Below are positions 50,127-59,288 of a stretch of 64,000 bases of DNA, one piece after another (position 1 is the first letter of the stretch; every line of letters begins with the position of its first letter). The notes under the pieces were generated by a model, which was given only the letters and a program-made list of their open reading frames with translations, did not search any database and was not told where the DNA came from. A program made the translations under genes and the position numbers. Location of the stretch: contig JANQMD010000004.1 in the NCBI GenBank assembly GCA_028280265.1, positions 1 through 64,000 of the forward strand. Direction: 5' to 3'. Origin of the DNA: Flavobacteriaceae bacterium. GTDB lineage: Bacteria > Bacteroidota > Bacteroidia > Flavobacteriales > Flavobacteriaceae.

Positions 50127-51182
50127 ATGTCCATACACATCCAAATTCAAAACATTGAAAATTCTAGAATCGATTCTGTAGATTTTAACAATTTATCTTT
50201 TGGGAAAGTTTTTTCAGATCATATGTTTGTCTGCGATTATATTAATGGATCTTGGCAAAATCCTACTATTGAGCCCTATGGACCTATAACATTAAGTCCT
50301 TCTGCAAAAATCTTTCATTATGGTCAGTCTGTTTTTGAAGGTATGAAAGCTTACAAAGATGCTGATGAGAATGTATTTCTTTTCCGTCCTGACGAAAACT
50401 GGAAACGATTGAACATTTCTTCAAGTCGTCTGATGATTCCTGAAGTCCCTGAGGATATTTTTATGGAAGGTTTAAAAAAATTACTAGAGGTTGACAAAGC
50501 TTGGATTCCAACTTCAGATGGAAGTTCGCTATACATTCGACCTTTTATTTTTGCCTCTGGAGAAGGTTTTCATGCATCTCCTGCAGATAACTACCGCCTC
50601 ATTATTGCTACGGCTCCTTCTGGAGCTTATTTTGCTGGTAAAGTAAGAGTCGCTATTGAAGAAAAATATGCAAGAGCTGCCAATGGAGGTGTAGGATTTG
50701 CGAAAGCTGGAGGAAACTATGCAGCACAGTTCTACCCAACACAACTTGCCATCGAAAAAGGCTACCATCAAGTGATTTGGACAGATGACAATACACATGA
50801 ATACATTGAAGAAGCAGGTGCTATGAATGTGTTCATTCGTATCAATGACACGCTTATTACCAGCCCTACCAATGATCGAATCTTAGATGGTGTTACTCGA
50901 AAGAGTGTGATTCAGATTGCGCAAGATCAAGGGATTTCTGTAGAAGTGAGAAAAATTTCCGTTTCAGAAGTTATAGAGGCAGCTAAGAATGGCTCTCTAA
51001 AAGAGATCTTTGGTGCTGGAACTGCTGCCGTGATTTCTCCAATCGCTACTTTTGGATATCAAGGAACTGATTATGATTTACCTGAATTGACTGAGAGTTT
51101 TGCTGCTACTTTGAAGCGACAAATTACCGATATCCAAACCAATAAGACTCATGATCCTTATGGTTGGAGGGTTCAAGTATAA
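50127..51182 (+). CDS. ilvE: Branched-chain amino acid aminotransferase
   Basis: This 351-residue fold-type IV PLP enzyme transaminates Leu, Ile and Val. FHYGQSVFEGMKAY, RLMIPEVPE, GFAKAGGNYAAQFYP (PLP Lys) and IEEAGAMNVFIRI are intact, with the phosphate-binding GTAAVISPIATFG at the end. Length and layout fit the class II (long) group. It is followed directly by the MBL lipoprotein gene. Confidence 0.93.
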   Translation: MSIHIQIQNIENSRIDSVDFNNLSFGKVFSDHMFVCDYINGSWQNPTIEPYGPITLSPSAKIFHYGQSVFEGMKAYKDADENVFLFRPDENWKRLNISSSRLMIPEVPEDIFMEGLKKLLEVDKAWIPTSDGSSLYIRPFIFASGEGFHASPADNYRLIIATAPSGAYFAGKVRVAIEEKYARAANGGVGFAKAGGNYAAQFYPTQLAIEKGYHQVIWTDDNTHEYIEEAGAMNVFIRINDTLITSPTNDRILDGVTRKSVIQIAQDQGISVEVRKISVSEVIEAAKNGSLKEIFGAGTAAVISPIATFGYQGTDYDLPELTESFAATLKRQITDIQTNKTHDPYGWRVQV

Positions 51183-51191
51183 TTGTATTTC

Positions 51192-52139
51192 ATGAAGAAA
51201 ATTCTCTTTCTTTTCGTTGTGCTACTTTGCATAAGTTGTCATCGTTTACAGAAAGAAACTTCTTCTGATCCAATCCAATCTAATCAATACCTTACCGTTT
51301 TAGGAATTGCTCAAGATGGTGGATTTCCTCATATTGGTTGTCAGAAGACCTTTTGCACTCAACATTATCAGGGAAAATTACCCTCACAAAAAGTGGTGTC
51401 TTTGGGTTTGGTTGATCTTTCGGCTAAAAAGAAATTTCTTTTCGAAGCTACTCCAGATATAACTACTCAATTAGATGATTTAGAACGAAATCATTTAAAA
51501 ACAAATACCATCATTGATGGTGTGTTTTTGACCCATGCGCATATTGGGCATTACACAGGCTTAATGTATTTTGGACGCGAAGCTTTGGGTAAAAAAAATA
51601 TTCCGGTGTATGCCATGCCCAAGATGAAGTCATTTCTAGAAAGTAATGGCCCGTGGAGTCAGTTGATCGCTTTGAAAAATATTGCATTGCAAGAACTAAA
51701 AAATGATCGTACAATTCAAGTAAGCAATGCTTTAAAAGTGATTCCTTTTTTGGTTCCGCACAGAGATGAATTTTCAGAAACTGTAGGATATAAGATTCAA
51801 GGAAAAAAGAAAACAGCACTTTTCATTCCCGATATTAACAAATGGCATTTATGGGGAAAGAATATTGTGGAAGAAGTAAAGAAAGTAGATTATGCTTTTT
51901 TAGACGCAACCTTTTTTAAAGATGGAGAGATTAATAGACCTATGAGTGAGGTTCCACATCCCTTTATTGAAGAAACTATGACTTTGTTCAAAAATGAATC
52001 TGAGGAAACCAAAAACAAAGTCATCTTTATCCACTTTAACCATAGCAATCCTGTAATGCAATCGAATGCTTCGGAAAGAAAAGCACTCGAAAAACAGGGT
52101 TTTCGAGTGGCTAAAGAAGGTCAAATTTTTGACCTGTAA
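51192..52139 (+). CDS. PqqB-like metallo-beta-lactamase-fold lipoprotein
   Basis: This 315-residue protein has a lipobox (LLCISC). The metal motif is LTHAHIGHYTGL, with later VPHRDEFSETVGY, FIPDIN and IHFNHSNP. GIAQDGGFPHIGC near the N-terminus is like PqqB and its relatives. No other pqq genes lie near, so a PQQ role is unlikely; a periplasmic hydrolase is more likely. ATG 51192 is chosen over an upstream TTG; it begins 9 bp after the ilvE stop. Confidence 0.82.
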   Translation: MKKILFLFVVLLCISCHRLQKETSSDPIQSNQYLTVLGIAQDGGFPHIGCQKTFCTQHYQGKLPSQKVVSLGLVDLSAKKKFLFEATPDITTQLDDLERNHLKTNTIIDGVFLTHAHIGHYTGLMYFGREALGKKNIPVYAMPKMKSFLESNGPWSQLIALKNIALQELKNDRTIQVSNALKVIPFLVPHRDEFSETVGYKIQGKKKTALFIPDINKWHLWGKNIVEEVKKVDYAFLDATFFKDGEINRPMSEVPHPFIEETMTLFKNESEETKNKVIFIHFNHSNPVMQSNASERKALEKQGFRVAKEGQIFDL

Positions 52140-52140
52140 T

Positions 52141-52527
52141 TTATGAATCTAAAATCTTTTGAATGTCTGGCTTGAAGTAGTTAGGTCCTTTTAAAACCTT
52201 TCCGTCTTCTCGATAAATAGGTTTTCCATCTTCTCCTAATTTACTCATATTACTACGCTGGATTTCATCGAAAACCTCTACAATTTTATGTTGCATTCCG
52301 TGTTCTATGATGGTGCCTGCTAAAATGTATAGCATGTCTCCTAATGCATCGGCAACTTCAACCAAATCGTTGTTGTTGGTAGCTTCAAAATACTCTTCAT
52401 TTTCTTCTTTCATCAAATTGAAGCGAAGTAGATTTCTATCTTCTCCAATATTGGCAGTCGGTTCGTTTTTAATTCCTAATCCAAATGCTGTGTGAAATTC
52501 GTGAACAGCGTCTGTGTATTTTTTCAT
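52141..52527 (-). CDS. MazG/HisE-like nucleotide pyrophosphohydrolase
   Basis: This 128-residue helical protein has the metal motif LMKEENEEYFEA and VEVADALGDMLYIL, the EExxE...ExxD pattern of all-alpha NTP pyrophosphatases. The tail MSKLGEDGKPIYREDGKVLKGP is conserved in a family of single-domain relatives. It would hydrolyse a modified or non-canonical nucleotide. It converges with the MBL gene with one base between them. Confidence 0.85.
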   Translation of the reverse strand: MKKYTDAVHEFHTAFGLGIKNEPTANIGEDRNLLRFNLMKEENEEYFEATNNNDLVEVADALGDMLYILAGTIIEHGMQHKIVEVFDEIQRSNMSKLGEDGKPIYREDGKVLKGPNYFKPDIQKILDS

Positions 52528-52607
52528 TTAGTATTTATTTTTATAATTTAAGACCTCTCAACTGCACCTATCTGCCGACAATACAGATTCGAGGTTGTCC
52601 TTTTATT

Positions 52608-53330
52608 TTAAATTGCTTTTTTCAATAACCAGGCAGGAGCAATTTTCAATACAAAAGCAATAATTGCCCAGCGTTTTGAAATGTAGGCTACTCGTTTTTT
52701 CTTTTTAATCGCTGCATAGATCTGCTTTGTGGCTTTCTCTAAAGAAACCATCCAAAAGATTCCATCTCCTAATGCCATGGCTGTATCGACAAAACCTGGT
52801 CGGATATCTGTAATAAAAACCTGATTCGACTTAATAGTTTTTGTCTTGATATACAGACTTTCTAAATAGGCTTTTTGATAGGCTTTGGAAGCGAAATAAG
52901 CTGGTGCTCCTCTGTTCCCTCTAATTGATGCAATGGAGGTAATTCCAACCAAATGCCCAAAACTTTGCTCTCTAAATAAGTTGTAAGCTAGATCATATAA
53001 TTTGGTAACACCAACAACATTTGTTTTGATGGTTTCTGACTCTTTTTCCCACTCTAATTTGGGGTTGATATGTCCAACTCCTGAAGACTGAACAATCAAA
53101 TCTATTTTCTCGAAATCTCTTAGTATTTCGAAAAACACCTTTTCTACTTGCCCTACTTCTTGAATATCATTTTGATAAATTTCAACCAGATTGGAATATT
53201 GGATTTTAATTTCCAAAAGCTTTTCCTTTCTCCGGCCTGTAACTGCAACTTTGTACCCTTCTTTTACTAAAAGATCAGTCAATGCTCTTCCTATTCCAGA
53301 AGTAGCTCCAAAAATAATCGCGGTTTTCAC
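52608..53330 (-). CDS. Short-chain dehydrogenase/reductase
   Basis: This 240-residue protein has GATSGIGRAL, VQSSGVGHINP (in place of NNAG), SIASIRGNRGAPAYFASKAY with catalytic Y and K, and RPGFVDTAM. It ends in a hydrophobic, basic tail (FVLKIAPAWLLKK) that may touch the membrane. Substrate unknown. All catalytic residues are present, in contrast to the SDR in the kynurenine operon. Confidence 0.88.
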   Translation of the reverse strand: MKTAIIFGATSGIGRALTDLLVKEGYKVAVTGRRKEKLLEIKIQYSNLVEIYQNDIQEVGQVEKVFFEILRDFEKIDLIVQSSGVGHINPKLEWEKESETIKTNVVGVTKLYDLAYNLFREQSFGHLVGITSIASIRGNRGAPAYFASKAYQKAYLESLYIKTKTIKSNQVFITDIRPGFVDTAMALGDGIFWMVSLEKATKQIYAAIKKKKRVAYISKRWAIIAFVLKIAPAWLLKKAI

Positions 53331-53430
53331 TTATGAAAAATATGAATGGTAAATTACAAATTAAGCACTTTTTCCGAATCCTTTTTTAAATCAATCTAAA
53401 GAATTCTTTCAGTTTCTTTACAGGGTTAAG

Positions 53431-54123
53431 TTAATTTTTATACTCTATCAAAACATAAAATTCATGTGGTGTTCTATATAGAATTTCACTTTGTGAGAAA
53501 CCTATTTCACCTCCCCATTTTTCATAGGTTGTTAGTGCTTCTGGAAAATCTTCGTTTATCATATGCTCTTCAATAAGCTGCATAGAATCGCTAGGAATTT
53601 TTGCCCAAGCCTTTTTATAAACCTCAATTTGCTTTCGATTAATCTCGTCTACTGTTTCTTCTCCCCTTACTACATCATACAATAAAAATAGTCCTCCAGG
53701 TTTTAGCGATTTTTTTACTTCTTTAAAGACCTTCTTTTTGTCTTCTGTCTTCAGGTGATGCAATGAGAACCCGCAGCTTATGATCTGAAATTTTGTGTTA
53801 TTTTTTTTAAGAAAATCCAGCAAATCTTCACAGTGCAAATCCACTTCCCAACCCGAATAACCTGATAGATTAATTTCAGCATCTTTCAAAGCTGATTCAG
53901 ATAAATCTACACCTACATAATTTATTGGTGCTTCTTTGGGAAATAACTGACTTGTGAGGTATGCGTCTCCACAACCCAAATCTAAGAACGTAATCGACCT
54001 ATTTTCTTCGAGAATATTTAATCTTTTTTTAGTTACATGAATCAATTCCTCGTGATACATATAATTATGTCGTACGATTTCCTCATACAAATTGAACTTT
54101 TTAAAAATCTTATGTGTTTTCAT
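53431..54123 (-). CDS. Class I SAM-dependent methyltransferase
   Basis: This 230-residue protein has SAM motif I TFLDLGCGDAYLTSQLF, then VGVDLSESALKDAE and FQIISCGFSLHHL, with PGGLFLLYDVV. It is like UbiE/COQ5-type or small-molecule methyltransferases; the substrate is unknown. It is divergent from the small membrane gene at 54185. Confidence 0.85.
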   Translation of the reverse strand: MKTHKIFKKFNLYEEIVRHNYMYHEELIHVTKKRLNILEENRSITFLDLGCGDAYLTSQLFPKEAPINYVGVDLSESALKDAEINLSGYSGWEVDLHCEDLLDFLKKNNTKFQIISCGFSLHHLKTEDKKKVFKEVKKSLKPGGLFLLYDVVRGEETVDEINRKQIEVYKKAWAKIPSDSMQLIEEHMINEDFPEALTTYEKWGGEIGFSQSEILYRTPHEFYVLIEYKN

Positions 54124-54160
54124 AATTCTGAATAAAGATTCTCACTCAAATTTTAATTCT

Positions 54161-54168
54161 TAATTTTG
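54161..54168 (+). promoter_or_regulatory. Promoter -7 element of the 65-residue membrane gene
   Basis: TAATTTTG fits TAnnTTTG and lies 16 bp upstream of the ATG at 54185. Confidence 0.5.
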
Positions 54169-54184
54169 CTAAAAATACAATTTT

Positions 54185-54382
54185 ATGTTCACTACTGGAC
54201 GACTCATCTTTATCGTTTTTTTTGTTACGGCTTTCGTTATTTTAATGGTCATCTCTTATCGAAAAGACGGTAAAAATCATCAATCGTATTACAAAGGAGC
54301 TGCTAAAAAAGTAGCCTTCTACGGCACCTTGGGAATTATCATTTTTGTAGTGCTTCGTTATTTGACAGCTATTTTCTTTTAA
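54185..54382 (+). CDS. Small two-helix membrane protein
   Basis: This 65-residue protein has helices at about 5-24 and 45-63, joined by the charged segment SYRKDGKNHQSYYKGAAKK. A promoter-like element stands just upstream. By eye it resembles a conserved flavobacterial protein without known function. It is transcribed on its own. Confidence 0.7.
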   Translation: MFTTGRLIFIVFFVTAFVILMVISYRKDGKNHQSYYKGAAKKVAFYGTLGIIIFVVLRYLTAIFF

Positions 54383-54486
54383 ATACTACTAGTCCTCAGG
54401 TTTTAGCATAAAAATACTTGTATAAAGTTCTCTTATCAGCTTTGAACCTTTTTCACTTTGTCACTTTGAGATTCTCACATCACTTT

Positions 54487-54511
54487 CCCTTCGACTCTGT
54501 TCAGGGTGACA
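54487..54511. repeat. Half REP-like element (CCTTCGACTCTGTTCAGGGTGACA)
   Basis: This half-site resembles the GTCACCCTGAAC unit at 5906. Its partner half is missing. It lies in the 209-bp gap before the KirBac-like gene, which also contains the words TTTTCAAAT and CAAATTAGTACATTG. Confidence 0.6.
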
Positions 54512-54591
54512 GCTCCTCAGAATAACACTATAACATTGTTACATTTTCAAATCGTCAAATTAGTACATTGATGCATTATTTAATCCTCAAA

Positions 54592-55512
54592 TTACATACT
54601 TTCCAGTCTGTCTAACTTGTCATGATCTAAAATGGTATCGCCATTTTCATTAAAGGCAAATGAAGGCATAAATTTTTGATCTACTTGCAATTGATCAAAT
54701 TTGTAGGAATAAATTTTAAATAGTTTTTGAGAGAACGCCTCGTCATGATACTGCATTAAAATATAAAGTTCAGCATCTAGATTTTTTAGTTCATCATTGG
54801 AATATTTAGCTAATGGACTCTCTTCATCCAGCTCGTGAACCAAGGTCCAGATAGTTGGTAAGTACATGATTTTATCTCTCTCTAATTTCAACTGATAGAA
54901 ATTCCTTCGGTAGTTATCTAGTTTTTCATCCAACTCGGTTACAGCTAAAGTTACAGTTACTTGAGGCTCAATCATCATGTTTTTCCGACTGTTCATCAGG
55001 CGAAACATAACTGCCCTGTGCTCTTTAAAATCTCTAACAATTAAATGCTTGCTAAATTTAATCGCTGCCTTGGGTTTTGAGAATCGACCGTATAACAATC
55101 CTGTAATGAATGAAAAACCTAACAATCCGATCATCGCCTGAAAAGAAGCGATGATATTTGCTATCAAGCCCTGAGGCGCGATCCCTCCATAACCAACCGT
55201 AGTGATCGTTTGCGCGCTAAAAAAGAATCCATTCAATAAGTCTCTCAATGTGTTTCCAGTCGATGGTGTGATTTGCTCGATTCCGATCAGATTGTAGAGA
55301 ATGGCAAAAAAGATGTTGATGAGTGTGTAAATCATCAACACATACAAGAAAAATTTCCACCAAGACACTTCAATCAAATAGGAATAGAGGTCGTGCATTC
55401 CTGATTTTCTGTTGACATGGATTACATTAGAACTTCCATCATCATTGATGATTTTTTTCGCGTTCTTAGAGGAGCGATATCCAAATCCCGGGTCTTTTAC
55501 TTTTTTAGCCAT
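54592..55512 (-). CDS. Inward-rectifier-type potassium channel (KirBac-like)
   Basis: This 306-residue protein has an N-terminal slide-helix region, TM1 (about 54-77), pore helix with the selectivity filter T105VGYG109 and TM2 (about 115-140). The C-terminal cytoplasmic domain is beta-rich (VTVTLAVTELDE, YQLKLERD). The layout is that of KirBac channels. It would carry K+ across the inner membrane. It follows the M24 peptidase gene after 15 bp. Confidence 0.92.
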   Translation of the reverse strand: MAKKVKDPGFGYRSSKNAKKIINDDGSSNVIHVNRKSGMHDLYSYLIEVSWWKFFLYVLMIYTLINIFFAILYNLIGIEQITPSTGNTLRDLLNGFFFSAQTITTVGYGGIAPQGLIANIIASFQAMIGLLGFSFITGLLYGRFSKPKAAIKFSKHLIVRDFKEHRAVMFRLMNSRKNMMIEPQVTVTLAVTELDEKLDNYRRNFYQLKLERDKIMYLPTIWTLVHELDEESPLAKYSNDELKNLDAELYILMQYHDEAFSQKLFKIYSYKFDQLQVDQKFMPSFAFNENGDTILDHDKLDRLESM

Positions 55513-55527
55513 GCTCTTAAAACTTCG

Positions 55528-56847
55528 CTATTTTATTTTGATTGGTTTGATACTCGTTTGTCTCTCATTTACATATTCAAAAACGCCATCACCATAAAAA
55601 CCAGCTTCTTCCAACATGATTCTGATATTTTTCTGCCACTCAGGAATATTTACTGTAACGTTCAACTCTATCGCGTAAGCTGTATTCTTATGCAAAGTAT
55701 AATCTCCATTGAAAGGGACGCCTCCTTGAGAATCCCACATACCAATGGTAGTTCCTGCACTATGTCCATATTTTCCCAATGGGTGCGAATAAATTGCTGG
55801 TTTTAAACCTTCTTTTTTAGCTTCTGAAAGGGAGTTCAATAAGATCTCATTTCCTGTTTTACCTGTTTTCATGTTGGTTGTTAAGATATCTTGTAACCTG
55901 TTTCCTTTTTTAAATGCTGAAGAAAGAAAATCGGGGACTTTGTTTTCATTATCGTGCAAAACATACGCATGCTGTTGACAATCGGTATTGAGTCCTATGT
56001 AGGTAATCCCAAAATCGCAATGCAACAAGTCGCCTTTCTGGATCACTTTCCCTTTATTTCGTTTCGTAAACGAGTAGATATGAGATTTTAATTCTTCTTT
56101 GGTTCTTTGTACATCTATGGTAGGGTGAAACCACGTTTCTAAGCCTAAATCTGTTACTTTCTGACGCATCCACCAAACCACATCATCTGTCGTAGTTTTA
56201 CCAGGCGCAATGACTTTGTTAGAGAATGCTTCATCAATGATATCATGTGTGATTTGCACCAATTCTCTAAATAGTTTTAACTCTTTTTCTGTACGAGTTT
56301 CTATCCATCCTATGGCTAGCTTCTCTGCTGAAACTAATCTTGTTTTTAATGAATCTGGTAAGTTCTTTTTTAACTCATCATAATCTGTTTTCACCAGACC
56401 ATCAGCCAAAGGGAAATGAGATGAATAATTGATTCCTATTTTTTTCGGGTTTCTTTTTGAAATGATATCCACTAACGCTTTCCATTGATCAGGCTGTTTT
56501 TCTTTTTGCCATGCCGATTTGATACTTTTTCCAATATCATATCTGGCCACAGCTATTCTTTCCATTGTATCTTTTTCCTTATTTCTATAAAACACCATCA
56601 TGGTTCTTCGTCTTGCATTCAACCAATTAGCTGGTAACATGGTTTTCATGACAGGGTCTTCATTGTATTCTCTGGAAATGATTAACCACATATCAATATT
56701 CGTATCATCCATCAATTGAGGCAATAGATTTTGAAATCGGTCTTCTAACAAATCATCCTTTAATGCTGCTCTTTCTCTTTCGGATAAAATTTGAGAACTT
56801 GCAATATGAAATGTAAATAGCAATACAACAAAAAGAATATATTTCAT
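55528..56847 (-). CDS. Secreted M24-family metallopeptidase (Xaa-Pro aminopeptidase-like)
   Basis: This 439-residue protein has a signal peptide (FVVLLFTFHIASSQ). The M24 metal ligands are visible: HCDFGITYIGLNTDCQ (two Asp), SHPLGKYGHSAGTT (His), AIELNVTV and IMLEEAGFY (two Glu). Relatives cut Xaa-Pro bonds or act on creatine-like substrates. It would act in the periplasm. Proline-peptide specificity would fit the collagen theme but is not shown. Confidence 0.85.
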   Translation of the reverse strand: MKYILFVVLLFTFHIASSQILSERERAALKDDLLEDRFQNLLPQLMDDTNIDMWLIISREYNEDPVMKTMLPANWLNARRRTMMVFYRNKEKDTMERIAVARYDIGKSIKSAWQKEKQPDQWKALVDIISKRNPKKIGINYSSHFPLADGLVKTDYDELKKNLPDSLKTRLVSAEKLAIGWIETRTEKELKLFRELVQITHDIIDEAFSNKVIAPGKTTTDDVVWWMRQKVTDLGLETWFHPTIDVQRTKEELKSHIYSFTKRNKGKVIQKGDLLHCDFGITYIGLNTDCQQHAYVLHDNENKVPDFLSSAFKKGNRLQDILTTNMKTGKTGNEILLNSLSEAKKEGLKPAIYSHPLGKYGHSAGTTIGMWDSQGGVPFNGDYTLHKNTAYAIELNVTVNIPEWQKNIRIMLEEAGFYGDGVFEYVNERQTSIKPIKIK

Positions 56848-56961
56848 GGTTTGGTAATTTTTCCTAAAGATACTTTATCCTTATCAAATGTTAAAACTTG
56901 TCTTCTAGCGAAACTTTCGGAACGGTTTTTGTAACTTTATTCATCATTAAACACTCTCATT

Positions 56962-57402
56962 ATGAAAAACTTATATAAAATCTTTGGCATTTTCATTCTT
57001 GGAGTGACTCTCTACGCATGTAGCTCATCTCCTGTAAAAAATGTGAAAAAAGAAAAAGAGGAGCCTGTAGTGATTGCTAATGACAGTCTAGAATATGAAA
57101 TTATCATTTTAGACATCGGTTTCAATGCCTTTTTAAATTCCAGAGCAAAACCAATTGGTTACTACTCTAAAGAGTATATGGAAATGTGGAATGAAGTGTA
57201 TGTAACTACTTGGAACAACAGAGCCCAATTTCCAACCAGATACGATCCTGAAATTTACAGAAACATCATTGATTACGACCGTAAAATTGATTATGGAATG
57301 GATGTCAATTATAAGCTATTCAACTACTTTCAATTTGCTCAGCTGAAATACAATATGCGTCTAGATGCTGGCGGAACTGGAGGTCCTATAAGGATTAAGT
57401 GA
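56962..57402 (+). CDS. DUF6146-like lipoprotein
   Basis: This 146-residue protein has a lipobox (VTLYAC). The domain has SLEYEIIILDIGFNAFLNSRAKP, YSKEYMEMWNEVYVTTWNNRA and IDYGMDVNYKLFNYFQFAQLKYN. I recall this as a conserved Bacteroidota protein (DUF6146), function unknown. It converges with folA with four bases between. Confidence 0.7.
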   Translation: MKNLYKIFGIFILGVTLYACSSSPVKNVKKEKEEPVVIANDSLEYEIIILDIGFNAFLNSRAKPIGYYSKEYMEMWNEVYVTTWNNRAQFPTRYDPEIYRNIIDYDRKIDYGMDVNYKLFNYFQFAQLKYNMRLDAGGTGGPIRIK

Positions 57403-57406
57403 CTTA

Positions 57407-57895
57407 TTAACTCCGCTGAAAGGATACAAAGCTGTAGTTGAATTGGTTCTTCTCATCAGCTTCAAAGTTTTCTCTGCTGGTTTCTTCCCAAACCGAAGTA
57501 TTAATTTTTGGAAAAAACACATCTGCATCAAAATCTGAATGGACTAACGTGATATCTAATTGGTCAGCTAGGTTGTTTTCTATGGCTTGTTTATAGATTT
57601 GTGCTCCTCCAATGATGAATGTTTTTTCTTCAGTTTTTACCAAATCGATAGCAGCTTCTAGACTATGAACTACATCACATCCTTCTCGATGATATTGCTT
57701 ATTTCGTGTAACAATAATAGATCTTCTATTCGGCAATGGCTTTCCAATGGATTCAAAAGTATTTCTCCCCATAATGATGGAATGTCCAGAGGTTACTTTC
57801 TTAAATCTTTTTAAATCTGCTGATAAGTGCCAAATTAGGTCGTTGTCTTTTCCTAGCTCGTTGTTTCTTCCAATAGCAGCTATAATAACAATCAT
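57407..57895 (-). CDS. folA: Dihydrofolate reductase
   Basis: This 162-residue enzyme reduces dihydrofolate with NADPH. IIAAIGRNNELGKDNDLIWHLSADLKRF holds the substrate-binding Asp/Glu region, SIIMGRNTFESIG and FIIGGAQIYKQAI bind NADPH. It lies near thyA, which makes dihydrofolate, a common pairing. The 60-residue gene lies between them. Confidence 0.95.
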   Translation of the reverse strand: MIVIIAAIGRNNELGKDNDLIWHLSADLKRFKKVTSGHSIIMGRNTFESIGKPLPNRRSIIVTRNKQYHREGCDVVHSLEAAIDLVKTEEKTFIIGGAQIYKQAIENNLADQLDITLVHSDFDADVFFPKINTSVWEETSRENFEADEKNQFNYSFVSFQRS

Positions 57896-57938
57896 GAATA
57901 TTTTTTAGATCTGTTTATTAATGGTTGTGCTTCATAAA

Positions 57939-57962
57939 AAAAGAGTTCTAAATGACTCTTTT
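57939..57962 (-). terminator. Terminator after the 60-residue gene
   Basis: The arms AAAAGAGT and ACTCTTTT surround TCTAAATG. On the minus strand the stem is followed by a T run. It starts at the stop of the 57961-58143 gene. Confidence 0.75.
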
Positions 57963-58143
57963 AATTCATGTCTTTTAACCACTCTTTCATGTATTTGTTG
58001 TAATCTACTTTCTCAGTGATGTTATCCTCTGCTATTCGCAAATTATCTACAAGAGTTTTTATTGCCAAGAGAACATTCTCGTCTTTGATGTCGGATACCC
58101 GATCGTAAATATATTCTTTAAGTAAATCTGTAGAGGTATACAT
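57961..58143 (-). CDS. Small acidic helical protein
   Basis: This 60-residue protein (TDLLKEYIYDRVSDIKDENVL...KVDYNKYMKEWLKDM) looks fully helical and could be an antitoxin-like or adaptor protein. No toxin gene is next to it. A terminator follows directly, and thyA lies 75 bp upstream. No family is recognised with confidence. Confidence 0.6.
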   Translation of the reverse strand: MYTSTDLLKEYIYDRVSDIKDENVLLAIKTLVDNLRIAEDNITEKVDYNKYMKEWLKDMN

Positions 58144-58218
58144 ATTTCATAATTTTAAAACTAATTTACGAAGTAACCAATCAATACACAATAGGTTGAA
58201 AAAGAATTTAACATCTTT

Positions 58219-59043
58219 TTAAACAGCTACAATTCCTTTTATATGAGGATGTGGATCGTAGTTGAGCAATTCAAAATCTTCAAAAGTAAAATCTTCGATA
58301 TTTTTAATGGCAGGATTTATTTTCATCGTAGGTAAAGGTCTGGGTTCTCTACTCAATTGCAACTCCAGCTGTTCCATGTGATTACTGTATATATGTGCAT
58401 CACCAAAGGTGTGTATAAAATCACCTGCTTCATAGCCACAAACTTGCGCTATCATCATCGTAAACAAAGCATACGATGCAATATTAAAAGGCACTCCTAA
58501 AAAAATATCAGCACTTCTCTGATACAACTGACAAGAAAGCTTCCCATCTGCTACATAAAACTGGAAGAATGCGTGACAGGGAGGCAAAGCAGCTTTACCC
58601 TTAGATACATTTTCAGAAAATGAAATCGAGGTATCTGGCAAGACACTAGGATTCCAAGCAGAAATGAGCATACGGCGGCTATTCGGATTCTTTTTTAAAG
58701 TTTCAATGACTTCAGTGAGCTGATCTATTTCGTCACTATTCCAGTTTCTCCATTGATGTCCATATACAGGCCCCAAATCTCCATGTTCATCTGCCCATTC
58801 GTTCCAAATTCGAACACCGTTCTCCTGAAGGTATTTGACATTGGTATCTCCTTTGATAAACCAAAGCAATTCATAGATGATCGATTTTAGATGCAATTTT
58901 TTAGTAGTGACCATTGGAAATCCTTCACTCAAATCAAATCTCATTTGATATCCAAATACGCTTTTTGTTCCCGTTCCTGTTCGATCTCCTTTGGTATTAC
59001 CATGTTGCAAAACATGCTTGACTAAATCGTGATATTGCTTCAT
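58219..59043 (-). CDS. thyA: Thymidylate synthase
   Basis: This 274-residue enzyme methylates dUMP with methylene-tetrahydrofolate. [17 protein letters not shown], the catalytic region [12 protein letters not shown] (nucleophile Cys), [18 protein letters not shown] and [13 protein letters not shown] are intact. The C-terminus PHIKGIVAV fits the family ending. Upstream, 59044-59288 shows no recognisable gene, only low-complexity words such as GAATTGTTGAAATG. Confidence 0.96.
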   Translation of the reverse strand: MKQYHDLVKHVLQHGNTKGDRTGTGTKSVFGYQMRFDLSEGFPMVTTKKLHLKSIIYELLWFIKGDTNVKYLQENGVRIWNEWADEHGDLGPVYGHQWRNWNSDEIDQLTEVIETLKKNPNSRRMLISAWNPSVLPDTSISFSENVSKGKAALPPCHAFFQFYVADGKLSCQLYQRSADIFLGVPFNIASYALFTMMIAQVCGYEAGDFIHTFGDAHIYSNHMEQLELQLSREPRPLPTMKINPAIKNIEDFTFEDFELLNYDPHPHIKGIVAV

Positions 59044-59288
59044 CTTTTTATTATTGAATTGTTGAAATGTTTACTTGTTAAAACAGTTCAATTGGCTATT
59101 CTTCTCATTGATAAAAGTAAAAAAGCTTTCGTAGAAAAAAATGAATGCTTTCTAAAATTATTTCACAAGTTATTAACTGCTGCTTTGGAATATAAGGTGA
59201 AAAGTCTGACTAGTGATTTGACTTGCTATAATCAATTATCGTTGAGTTGTTATCGTCAAATTACACGAAGGATTGTAGCATTAGCAAA

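Noticed and set aside
51192..52139. PqqB-like gene as evidence for PQQ biosynthesis
   Set aside because: It is a lipoprotein and no pqqA, pqqC, pqqD or pqqE lies in the window.
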